Shown one piece after another: positions 28,310 to 38,707 of a DNA stretch of 45,000 nt; within the stretch, counting starts at the first letter, position 1, and each line of letters begins with the position of its first letter. The stretch comes from Hydractinia symbiolongicarpus (Eukaryota > Cnidaria > Hydrozoa > Anthoathecata > Hydractiniidae), in the NCBI RefSeq assembly GCF_029227915.1, contig NC_079882.1:14842501-14887500 (forward strand). The letters are read 5' to 3'. A program made the position numbers and the translations under genes. Below the pieces are notes generated by a model, which saw nothing but the letters and a program-made list of their open reading frames with translations, searched no databases and was not told the origin of the DNA.

Positions 28310-31300
28310 TCAAGTATCATTTATTTTTATAAATTTTTGAAGCATCCCGCGAGACTCAAAACATCCATGGCTTAACATGGTCGGGATGCCACACCCTGGT
28401 GAGCAATTCTTGCTTGCAAACCAATCCAGGACTGCTTCCATGTGCAAAGGTGAACCCACCTTGAGCTTGAAGTCGCTTGTCATCATCAACACTCAGCGCA
28501 ATTTTGTTCAGCCTTTCGGTGAAAATCTCGTGTTTTCGACTGGTAAATCTCAGTTGCGTGCGATACAAATCTTGGTCTGCAGGCTGTTCAAATAGTCTGC
28601 GAACGTGATCTGTTTCTTGACGACACACTTTTTTGTACCTTTTGCCTTCTTTTGCACGTATCCTTCGAGTGTCTTGTACGCATACATTTTTGACCTCAAT
28701 GCAACAAATTCGATCATGATTTTGCCACCAAGCTCATCCTTCATTAAGCACAATTTTTTCTTGTTTTTGCCAATGGGCAAGGGACGTTTGTCTTCGGGAC
28801 TGTAATTCGATGTGTCAAACCTTGATTCAACGTCACCTGCGATATCTTTATAGACATCGTCTGTTTTGATGTGGTAGACGAAACTATCTGTGTCCATGTA
28901 GCAAAGCTCTGCGCTTGCACCAAACTTCGGCTTGATATAGTCATAGTGAAACTCATACATCGTGAGTTTGCTCAAGTCCAAGATGGAGAGGCCGAGGTAG
29001 ACAGGTTTGTTCATGACGACCTTCACTTTGTTCATTTCCATTGCCACAAATTTCTTGTCAAATCTTGATGTGCTGTGATAGTTTGGAGCTGATGCGAGCT
29101 TCTTACGCCTCCATTCCGTTGTCACCAGTTTGCTGTCACGGTGCTTGCGAACGTTCTCCATGGTCTTGCCAAAGACGCTATTATTCATCAGCTTAAAAAA
29201 GTCTTTCTCAAAGTCATTTTTGGCATCCTTTCGCAGCTTTGTGTTCATGTCAATGTAAGGTTTCAGCCAAGCACTTTGCTTGAACTCAATGACTCGGTGC
29301 ACCTTGGTGAGAACCAATCCATGCTGCAGTGCCTGCTGCAATTTGCGAATGTGCAGCACGTATTTTTCCTTGTCAAACACATTGCACGTCAACTTTTCAC
29401 AGTCGTTGTTCAGACGCATCTTTTCAGGCAAGAATGGAAAGTCGTTGTGGAGTTTGTGCAGCTTTTTCGGGTAGTGGACATCCACTTCAAGAAAATAGCC
29501 ATCATCTCCAATTTTATAATTTTCTATAAAAGCTTGAGTAAAATTTTCGAGGTCTTCACGCCACTTAAAGCCGTGTGTTGGCAGCTTTTGTGACATGGCA
29601 CCTCCGTACAGATTGTTGGCATCGATGTACAGCAGATACGAGATCAACAGGTTGACATCAAACAATTCCCCTATGTACGGATTGTTTGCCTTAGCATGGC
29701 GCTTGATTGCTTGGCAAATACCACCCCTGAGCCCCTTTTCAACCATCAGTAGCATGTCGATGTCTGAGAGAAGCTCGAGCACCTGACCCGTCACTTTTAG
29801 AGCTGCTTGCCATGCGAGGCCTGGAGCAGTGTAAAAATACGCTGGATCAAGCTCGTAGATGTTTTGACAAGTGTCTCGAAAATTTTCAAAAACGTCTGCT
29901 AAAAGAAGCGTGTCGCTCATCACGTAGAGATCGTGGTACTCCCCAAGGTTTTTGATGTTGAAAGCCTTCCACACCTTTTGAGCATGCTTGTAGTCGTTTT
30001 CGGTGATGTTTTCAAGGTTCAAGCTGCTGTAAAATTGTGCTTTTGGAGGAAGTGCTGTCTCTTCAAAACGCTCCCACGCATCCATGTATTCGTAGGGGTA
30101 AACACCCTTACGCAGCAAAAGTCTAAAGTGCTCGTCATTCCCCTTTGCATGCTTGAATGTGTTGGAAAATTTCTTCTTCATGGAATGTTCATTCAGTTCC
30201 ACCGTCTTGTAAGAGCAGTAACAGGTTTGGCACTTGAATTGCGTTGTACTCTGAGTCAATCTCTATAAGTTCCATGTTTGATTTGCAGTCGTTGCACCTG
30301 ACACTTTCACTGTTGGTTCCAGCTAAATTATCCACAAGGCTTGACAGTGAGCTTTGCATGAACCTGCAGCTGTCGATGAACTTGATTTTGCAGGTTGTGT
30401 TGATTTCCACTTCTTTTATTTGGTTGGTTTTCTTGTTCTTCTTCATCTGCTTCAGCGGTTCGTCGTCTTTTCCTTGAAATGTGACGGGGTGCTTGATGGA
30501 GAAGCTGATGTATTTTTCACTGTTTTCACCCAGACATTCAAACTCGTGGCTTTTGAATTCCCTGGCCAGCTGCTTGATGATGATGTGATCGTCATACCGT
30601 GAGCGATTGTGCATGACCACCGGAATCTCGTTGGGGATGCGATATTTTAGGTTGCACGAACTGTGTGCAGCTCCTCGATACTGACCAGTGTAGTGACAGT
30701 GATCTCGAACTTTGCGCATTGTGATGTCGTTGTTGTTCTTCTTGAAAAGCCCATTGCAAATGAAGCATCTTTTTGCAGACCTGTGGGCTTCTTTCTCTTC
30801 ATGTGTCAACGGGATCATCTTCTTCTGTGGATGTCTGATAGCTCTATTAACTTGATCTCTTAGTCCCTTGCAAAACCTTTCCATACAGTCTTTTCCACGA
30901 TAGCATTCGGATGATTCTTCAACTTCTCCATGTGCAAATTTAGTTATGAAGGCATATCCTGAAGCCACATGCTTGCTGACGTCTCTGGTGTGTGATTTTT
31001 CAGGGTCTCCATCACAACCTTGAACAGGTTCCAAGATACATTCTGTGTCTGCATAGATGACAAATGGCATTCTGAGCGACTTTTGCCCATCTTCGTGCTT
31101 GAGGACTGTTCCTTCTTTGGGCATGACAGTCTCGCAAAAATCATGGTCCATGCACACTTTCATGTGATTGTCTCTTGTCTCTTGACTGCGGAATCCGTGC
31201 ATGCAGTTTCGACAGTAATGATCACCTCGATGTCTAGATGATAAACCGCGCATGAGCGCAGAGTATCTTTTAATGGCAACGTAGTGCTTTTTCCCTCCTT

Positions 31301-32324
31301 CTTGAATGATTAGCACATCTGCCACCTTTTTACGTGTCGTGTTGTGTTTCGAAACATATGCCTGTCTGACCTGAAAATATTCTTCAGAAAAGTAGACATT
31401 CAGCGCCACGTTGGGGTTTTGCCTTTCAAACTTTTTCCAGTGTGTGTTGGGGGTTGGAAACTCGATGCCACTCCAATTGTACTGTTCAACAAACGGTTCG
31501 AGCTTCGAGATGCGTTGAGGATCGTTTTTGTTTTTGTTGTGGTGAAGTGCTGCAATGATGGCCCATTTGAAGCACTGCTCGTCTTCATTTTTGGGATTGA
31601 TGATGCAGTGCTTTTTTCGCAGCCATTCGGGTGTCTTGAACCATGATCTACTTCTCATAAGGTCAATCATGTGGCAGTGATGCGTCATTTCTGTGATTCG
31701 GTTGAAGATGTAGTCGCTTTTTTTGAGTTTCTCCGATGTCATTTCAAAGCGTTTTAGCAGGCTTTTATACATCTCTTCGATCAATTCTTCGATGTCGCTT
31801 CCTTCCATGATTGTGACAGCTTCACTCCATATTGGTTTTGTGAACTTGTCAGAAGGATTTTCCCTGTGCACAAACTCCACCACAAGATTCAGTTGAAACT
31901 TCCAATTCTGTCTAGTGTTTTGCAAGTCTGTGATGACTTTCTCCACGTGTTGTTTCTGTTGATCCAGGTACGGTTCAATACTCACCACTTGACCTTCTGG
32001 TGTTCCTTCACTTCGGAAATGTCGATAATTACCATCAAATCCACCTTCCGTTTCAACAGCACTGTGATCCACTTCTTCCACTTGTTCTTCTTCCATAGCA
32101 GCGTCTTCAACAGTCTTCCTCAAGGCTTGACCGTAACCAAGCCTCTCCTTAGCCTTGTGGTATAATAAAGAAGCAGTTTCACGCACACTCTGCAGTCTCT
32201 CTGCGAGTGCATCACGTGTTGCTGCCACTGGCGCTGAGACAGCGCTATATAATTTACTAATTGCATTTCTGAAGTAATTCATTGCTTTATTATATGTTGG
32301 AAAATTTTCTAACGCAATGGACAT
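28310..32324 (-). pseudogene. Protein-primed DNA polymerase B, several frameshifts
   Basis: Replicates the element from its ends. Frame 1 (32324 to about 30240) has a helical N-terminus, a NEDEQCFKWAIIAALHH motif, a zinc-finger-like CRNCxxGF...HxxxC (about residues 371-391), exonuclease motif FVIYADTE (about 421-428) and NRSRYDDH. Frame 2 (about 30240 to 28580) carries YIDANNLYGGAMSQKLP (motif A), KLMNNSVFGKT (motif B) and the catalytic YMDTDS (motif C), with exo III-like FIDSCRF before the shift. A further shift near 28580, and perhaps another near 28440, leads to the end near 28310. Length over 1,300 codons fits the family. All catalytic motifs survive, but the frame does not. Start at AATAAAATG next to the right terminal repeat. 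Confidence 0.9.
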
Positions 32325-32330
32325 TTTATT
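32325..32330 (-). promoter_or_regulatory. Class I start motif of the polymerase gene
   Basis: AATAAA directly before ATG on the minus strand, only ten bases inside the right terminal repeat, so the polymerase promoter may extend into the repeat. Confidence 0.55.
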
Positions 32331-32340
32331 TTATGTTGTG

Positions 32341-32537
32341 ACCCTAATCAGGGTGACAACATTGCGGTCGTATGAGAGTGCTGCAGGACAGCGGTAATTG
32401 CCCGCGGTATTGATCCTTTGCGCAGAGGATCAATATAGCGAGGAAACGGTGCTGCGCTAGACCCTTGAAATTAGGGTTTTGAGTGAAAAACGGCGAAAAG
32501 TCGAAAGTGCGCTGGAGAGCTCCACTTTCATTGTGTG
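32341..32537. repeat. Polinton right terminal inverted repeat
   Basis: 197 bp, the reverse complement of 16163-16358 with about six mismatches and one additional terminal base. Confidence 0.92.
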
Positions 32538-32543
32538 TGCGTT
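32538..32543. repeat. Polinton target-site duplication, right
   Basis: TGCGTT, identical to 16157-16162. Removing the element and one copy gives a continuous GTCAACTGCGTTCCCAGT target. Confidence 0.85.
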
Positions 32544-32801
32544 CCCAGTGGGTTTTAATTTTAGGCGGGGAAATTTACCATGTGCGTTGCGATTTTAATT
32601 TAAAAATAAACCAGCCGTTTCGGCAGGAAGTTCTACGCGCATTATTACTGATTTAATAGTCCTCTAGGGAGGAGTATAAGTTTATAAACACTGTTTTATG
32701 AAAGGTAAAAATCGATAAAAACGATTATTTTTTATTTATTTTTTTAAAAATAAATTTAGTTTGTTAAAGTTTTACCGGCTAAAGCCGTAGAACAATAACT
32801 A

Positions 32802-32938
32802 TTACCCCATTTACGCCTAAAGTTAAAAAGTTAAAGTTAAATTGGGTGATTCAAGGTGATCTCCCTTGTCGTCCGTCGACTGCGCTAGAACATACATTTT
32901 CCTATCTCTCTTTTAACTTTAGGTTTAAATGGGGTAAA
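32802..32938. mobile_element. Small MITE with TACCCCATTTA ends
   Basis: Inverted ends TACCCCATTTACGCCTAAAG and the complement of CTTTAGGTTTAAATGGGGTA, about 26 bp each with two mismatches. The interior shares about 60 bp, including CGTCCGTCGACTGCGCTAGA, with 33899-33980. Confidence 0.55.
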
Positions 32939-33037
32939 AGAGGGCATTAGAAAACCGGTGCAAAGTATATATATGCATCAGCAAAAAATCGCATCCTTGC
33001 TCTTTATCCTGTTCCAAAAATTCCAAGATAGAACACG

Positions 33038-33443
33038 TCCTATTTTTTATATGATATATAATGGAGATGTTAACAAATCATAATGCATTTTTAATTGTAC
33101 TGAGGTTATGTAAACATGAAACAAATACAGAAGGGCAGGAAAATATTTAAGATAAATATTCGTCTCTCAGTACGGTGTTTTGACCCGTTAATTTTATATA
33201 AAAAGCCAAAGTATTTCTCCAAAATTTCCGCCATCATTTGCAAGTAATTTTTATAGTTATTCCCTTCTAAATGCAATTATGAGATCAAAGTTTCATAAAG
33301 ACCGAGTTGTGGCTGCCTACTCAGCCTTTGCTTACGCAATACTTTCTTTTTCTTGAATTTTTTGTTTTGAGACAACTACAATTATTACAACAGCGGTGGC
33401 AGGTTCCTCATCGTTTAAATTTATGATGAAAAAGAAGTTAAAG
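33038..33443. repeat. 407-bp dispersed repeat, copy 2
   Basis: Same orientation and ends as 4412-4818. Its right end fuses to the tail of the relic Polinton gene and supplies that frame's last residues and stop. Confidence 0.8.
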
Positions 33444-33722
33444 GAGTCTTTGTCATCTCTCGGCGTTCAAATACATTCATAGCTTCGGGTGTGGGGAGTC
33501 GAGGCTCAATCTTACTCTTAATAGGACGGGTTTTTGCCATCTCTTGTCGGTCGAATATATCCAAGGCATCCGGTGTAAATGTTTGTGACCTTGGTTCTGG
33601 AGCAGGAACGGGTTGTGGAGGTGCCTCCAATAAAGCAACAAAGTCGGCTTTGCGTAGCTTGGAATAACGTGTAAGTCCACGGGTTTTCGCAATATCGTGT
33701 AACTGTTTCACAGTATACTCAT
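33421..33722 (-). pseudogene. Relic gene of a second Polinton-like element (SAP-like N-terminus)
   Basis: ATG 33722 lies after CTATAATAAAACGA, the same start motif as the Polinton's first gene, but a one-base deletion puts it out of frame with the long frame (33711-33421). That frame opens KQLHDIAKTRGLTRYSKLRK, a SAP/Rho-N-like pattern like the Polinton gene at 16784, followed by a Pro-rich linker and two imperfect copies of an F(D/E)RxEMxKTxP motif (IFDRQEMAKTRP and VFERREMTKTP). I recall such proteins from cnidarian Polintons. The C-terminus is cut by the 407-bp repeat at 33443. The source element is not the one at 16163. Confidence 0.55.
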
Positions 33723-33736
33723 TCGTTTTATTATAG

Positions 33737-33762
33737 ATTTTACTGATTTCAATCAGTAAAAT
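33737..33762. terminator. 12-bp-arm hairpin upstream of the relic gene
   Basis: Perfect arms ATTTTACTGATT/AATCAGTAAAAT with a two-base loop, like the gene-end hairpins in the Polinton; it may be the end of a lost neighbouring gene. Confidence 0.5.
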
Positions 33763-33898
33763 TTCTTGCGCGGTCGTACTTTGATATCGGGACTTAACCC
33801 CCTATTTGATTGCGCATGCTCGAAATTTTGTTGATGTCAGCATTATTTCCGCTAGTCGCTATTGCACATGCTCGAGAATGTTGGTATTCCCGGAATTG

Positions 33899-33980
33899 GG
33901 TGATTCGAGGTGATTTCGGATTTCAGGGATTTCCCTTGTCGTCCGTCGACTGCGCTAGAACATACATTTTCCTATCTCTA
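33899..33980. repeat. Second copy of the 32802 MITE interior
   Basis: GTGATTCGAGGTGATT...CGTCCGTCGACTGCGCTAGA...CCTATCTCT matches about 32847-32920, with about 20 extra bases; the terminal repeats are absent. Confidence 0.55.
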
Positions 33981-34583
33981 AAAGATGTTTTAATGAAGTT
34001 TTATAAAATCATGTTACATATATACTCGTTCATACCACAGTAAAACATGTTTTAATGAAACCTAATTGTAAAAAAACAACATGTGGCTGTTTTATCTCAA
34101 AGTTGTTTACACATAAGAAGATAAATGGAGCAAAATATAAAGGATTGAATGTAATTGAATTCATATACGAATTAAATTGTTATTCCAGAAGATACCTTTT
34201 CGTGTATTTACCAGTTAAAGTAAAACCAGTTTTGTTAGGTGTGAATGGAGTATAAGAAGCAGCGAAGGTAGTACTTTCATTACTTGTTTTTTTTCTTGTG
34301 TCGAACGTGTTTACTACTAAGCCAGGAGGTTTGTTGTTAGCCTAGACGTATGCACCAAGTAATCGGTAATTCCCAAAAAAATAAATCAAGCTGGGCAATA
34401 TTCCGTACTTCCTGTGTGCTAAAGCCTAAAACGCGTTTAAGTTTTGCGTAGATTGAGTAATCTCCAGTTTTCTCGCAATCTTAAGATAACTTTAGTTAAC
34501 TTAAGATAGCGCCAGCATCAAAGGTAGAAAAGTCGTTAATGTTACCATGATCAAAAAATTTTACAATACTTCTCTGAAAAGTT

Positions 34584-34717
34584 GTTATCTTAAGATAACT
34601 CGAGTTATCTTACAATCAGGGCATTAATGTGAATATTCACGCATTCCAAAATCAGACTAATAAAGTTATCTTAAGATAGCACTTGTCATCTTAAGATAAC
34701 TGTATTAATGTGACTTT
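34584..34717 (-). mobile_element. Palindrome-rich MITE, copy 2 (inverted)
   Basis: The reverse complement matches 15864-15997, including the order of the TTATCTTAAGATAA palindromes, AGATAACTCGAGTTATCT and GGAATGCGTGAAT. The end nearer the Polinton is degenerate; a further half motif is at 34478-34490. Confidence 0.65.
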
Positions 34718-35965
34718 GGAGTGCCATACACTTCGTATATAATGTATCACAAATCCAGCGAAGCGCTTATAGCAACACAATTTTTCCATAAACAAACATT
34801 CACAGGACTTATACAGTTGTATTTTTCATTTTGCAGAATAAGTTTTAGTGAATATTCAAAAATTAATTGTGAGTGGTACCTGGTTGAGCATGTAGTGCAA
34901 GTAAACCGTGTGCAGATCCAGGTCGAAACAAAAAATAATTTTCTCACAATTTTGTATTTGTACGACATAAAATTTAGATTGAATATTTGGCACTGTGCTT
35001 TATTTGGTTCTAAACCTAGGAAACATTTTATCTGTCTAACTTATTTTAATTCTGAGAATCACTTTTAATGTTTCTGTACATGTAGCTTGTCACACTTGAT
35101 ATGCTGTTAAAAACAGTTTATATATAGAAATTAATTGTGTTTAAGTACAAGTGTCAAAAATTTGAGAATTTACGCGAACATGAATTTCGCCAGTGACGAA
35201 ATTGTCAATAACTCATAGGAACATACTTTCGCGAATAGCGATACGTTTCAATAAGATAAAAGTAGCCCTGCGGCTTAAAGATTTCCGCCATTAGCAATAA
35301 TCTGAAAAAGTACTGAACTTTGAAGAGGACTGAGTAATATGGGGAAACAAAATCATTGAATATTCCAAAATTTTAAAATTAAATTTTTGATTATATTGTA
35401 ACTTTAAGTTTTAGCTAACTTAACTTACATAAACTACTTCATTTCTCTATAAAAACAATTTTAAAAGAATAATAATAAACCTGAGAATAGATAAACAATA
35501 AAAATAAAATAAAAACACCAGCAAGGCTGAAAATTTATCTATTCTCTCTTTTTCCCTGAAAAACAACTTGTAAAATATCTTTAAAGGTGGCAACAAATTT
35601 GTTTTTACATAATCAGTTACGAAAGGTTATTTTTAGACTACATATTCTTATTTTTTCTTTTAAAACACACTTGTCACGATTTTATAGCTATAATACATTA
35701 TCTTTCACCAAAAATATTCGGCCTCAACAATAGACCTATTTCAATATCCATTTCCATTCCGCAAAATACACAGCCGGAATAGACATACTAACATGAAAAC
35801 GAGGTTAGTTTGGACACAATTTTAATTTTCCAGCGAAGTGATGTACATATAGTTTGTTTACCTTTATTATTTCTCAAATTACCTTGTAAATGGGCAAATT
35901 TTGAACTTTTGGTAAAAAAATAGAACATGGCACTTATTTTAGACCCATTGGGCTTATTATACCCA
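34718..35965. other. Unannotated region
   Basis: AT-rich, without a supportable gene. A 115-codon frame at 34721-35068 begins right at the MITE edge and has no recognisable motif. Confidence 0.35.
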
Positions 35966-35971
35966 TTGGGC

Positions 35972-36540
35972 TTATAATAAATTAATGAAGCCATTACAAT
36001 GCACTGAAAATTTTGAGGCCAAGTGACTTGGAAACAAGGTGGTGATGTCAATGATTTTTCACCGCGTAGGTAACTAGGGACCACCTGGGACAAATTTGTG
36101 TAAGTTTCCCAAACCTAGGTTCCCGAATTTGTTTCAGAATGAACGGGTTGATGACGTCATCAAAACCTTTAAACCCCAAAATCTCTGCAACCTTTTGTCA
36201 AAAGTGCATCATCCTATACATTTTCTTGATCAGCGTTTCAAGATCTATACGATAAAGATAACAGGTATACAGATTTTCAAAAAAAATTTAGGTTTTGGCG
36301 GGCCATTGCTGACGTCAGCAAAGTTTTTAAACCGTTATGTCTCATTAACCGCCGATCAAAAGCACATAATCATTCATATTTTCTTGATCAGCGCTTAAAG
36401 CTCTCCACAAATAGAGGCAACGTGAAAACAAGGTTCTATTTTTTTGTGGATGGGTTGCTGACGTCATCAAGATTCAAATGACGCTTCTTTTTCATTTTTA
36501 TCCTGCCTCAGTGGATTTTTCCACGGGCTTTATCGACTAG
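35972..36540 (+). mobile_element. Helitron-like non-autonomous element, copy A
   Basis: The 3' end has the hairpin GTGGATTTTTCCAC (36511-36524), 12 bases, then CTAG (36537-36540) followed by T, as expected of Helitrons. The 5' side (AATAAATTAATGAAGCCATT) is diverged and its exact end is uncertain. No coding capacity. Confidence 0.6.
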
Positions 36541-36542
36541 TA

Positions 36543-36900
36543 TCCTATATTAAATTAATGAAAGCGTTGCAGTGCACTTAAAACTTTAAGGCAAAATAAC
36601 TGGGAAACGATGTGGTGACGTCAATGATTTTTCACCGCGTTGGTCCCCGAATCCGTTTCGGAATGGACGGGTTGATGACGTCATCACAAAACCTACAAAC
36701 CCCAATATCTCTGCAACCGTTTGTCAAAAGTTCATGTTCCTATACATTTTCTTGATCAGCATTTCAAGATCTATACGATGAATACAACGGGTATACAAAT
36801 TTATAAAAAAACATAAGTTTTTCGGCTACATCAAGGGAAAATGAACACATCCACATTGCCTGTTACAGACACACAGACACACTCTTTGTATTATTATAAG
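36543..36900 (+). mobile_element. Helitron-like element, copy B
   Basis: It starts A|TCCTATATTAAATTAATG two bases after the CTAG end of copy A. The body matches copy A to about 36800; the 3' part is different (CACACAGACACACTCTTTG), so it is a variant or truncated member. Confidence 0.5.
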
Positions 36901-37932
36901 AGATACAAAAACACATGTGCAAAACACATTAAGAAGAGTAATTTTCATGATTGAAATATGTCAGAGTGTTAGTGTTATTTTAGGGTCTGAATAAAAATTT
37001 GTCGCATGTTTGATTGGTGCAACCAAGTTTCATATTTTCTAATTTCTTGAATGGACTATATCACAGATGGACAATAAAAAAATCTTCCATATTGTGTTGG
37101 AGAAGGCCCATAAAAAGGGTCACCAAATACCAGCTGTTGATAGGTTGATTAATAATTAAGCGAAAATGTGAAAGCCAATCATATTACAAAAACCTGGTCA
37201 ACAATACCAGGACATTTTTCGACGTCATCGCTCATGTCAAAAAGGCAAAAAACCCTGGGGACGAGGGTGATTACAGCGTTAGGCCTGTGATCGCAGTTAG
37301 ACGTGTTGTAAGGGCCTTGTGGGTCTATTCAGTTTTAAGGTCGGGTTGCTCGGAATACAATTTTAAAACTGAGATGATATGGTAAGTTAAGTTATTCAAA
37401 CTAAAAAAATATATATATACAAATTTAGTTTTAATAAACGTTTGACAAAATAAATTGAAATATATTTTTAAATAATTGTACCAGATTGCCCAAGTGTAAA
37501 ACCAGATAGACTTGAAATTGAATTACGCTAAAATGTTTCTTGAAGGTTTGACGTGTGTAACAAATTGTTTGATGCTTTTTGTATAAAGTTATTTTGTGAC
37601 TGCTCAGTTTTTGTGATTTGACGGAATGAATAAAAAATGTAAAAAACGTATTATAAAGTAATTGACATGAAATCCCTAATGACACTATCAAGTAACAATT
37701 AACAATTAAACAATACGTATGGCTAAGATGAAACATGATGATACAATACAAGTGGGACATACGAGACAATAAGACACGGGACTGGACAAGTGAGTAAAGA
37801 AATGAATAAACAAGGCATAACGATAAATGGTAACACTACACATGACAAGGTACATTTTACGGACTAACATAAACAATGAATTTTGATTCAAGAATATATA
37901 TATATAAACACAACAGGCCTAGCGCTAAGGAA

Positions 37933-38331
37933 GACGACTTGGGACGTCGCAGTCCATTGAGATTGGTAGAACTAAACCAATGGCAACCTGTCTGGCCGCG
38001 TGGAACCACGTGATTTATGCGCAGGGCTCTTAATAGGCTTTAAAAGGCCATATTACAGCGTTTCAAGGCATATGCACGGACTTACACGTGGTTTAAGGCC
38101 ATGTCGCTAGAATAACGACTTGGATCGTCTTAGGCTATTAAGATTGGAAGGACTAAACTGATAACAACCTGTCTGATCGCGCGGAACCACGTGATTAACG
38201 TGTAGGGTCATTATTAGGCTGTTAACGGTCCTATGACAGCATTTAAAATCCTTTGCAAGTTGTAAGACGTGTCCTACGGGTCCCTTGCAGAGGAAAACAA
38301 CTTGGGACGTCGTAGTCCATTGAAAACTCAC
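37933..38331. repeat. 182-bp tandem repeat, about 2.2 copies
   Basis: Units begin ACGACTTGGGACGTCGCAG near 37933, 38115 and 38297 (the last truncated); each contains ATTGGxAGxACTAAACxxAT and GGAACCACGTGATT. It lies 3' of FIP1. Confidence 0.7.
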
Positions 38332-38707
38332 TAAGAATGATTGTAATAAGTGAGATTGAATTCTAAAAAAGTGTGCCACGTTTGGGCGTATCAGACTATT
38401 CTATTTGCTAATTTTTAGAGCGCGGGAAACCAGAAGCCGTTTTTAAATTTGCAGGATAAGTCCAAAGGAATCGGATAATTAAGGCAAATCTTCAAAAAAC
38501 ATGCCAATAAGTAGCAAAAACAACAGATTTAATTTACTTAAAACGTATTTTTTTTTATCTTTAAATATACAAGCTGGTAAAAAACAAACAAAAAAACAAC
38601 AAAACGGAACATATTGCGCCCTCTGCATCAGAAAATAACAACACGGGTGTAAGAACACTTAATGTTTGTTTTTCGCGTTTGTCACACAAATTTTCAGTTC
38701 ACATAAT

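Larger units (their letters stand above)
16163..32537. mobile_element. Polinton/Maverick element, complete (16,375 bp)
   Basis: Self-synthesising, virus-like DNA transposon. It has near-identical terminal inverted repeats, a 6-bp target duplication and the hallmark gene set: protein-primed DNA polymerase B, DDE integrase, packaging ATPase and double-jelly-roll-type major capsid protein, plus accessory genes. Size and duplication length are typical for Polintons. Gene order from the left: OB-like, SAP-like (plus); membrane protein, split capsid-like gene (minus); conserved protein (plus); coiled-coil membrane protein (minus); major capsid, adaptor-like, integrase (plus); then seven minus-strand genes before the polymerase, also minus, at the right end. 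Frameshifts hit the integrase, polymerase, BRO, Fic and three others, so this copy is unlikely to be autonomous as assembled. Confidence 0.95.

Noticed and set aside
34721-35068. 115-codon open frame next to the MITE
   Set aside because: No motif, no splice or start support, AT-rich composition; likely chance.
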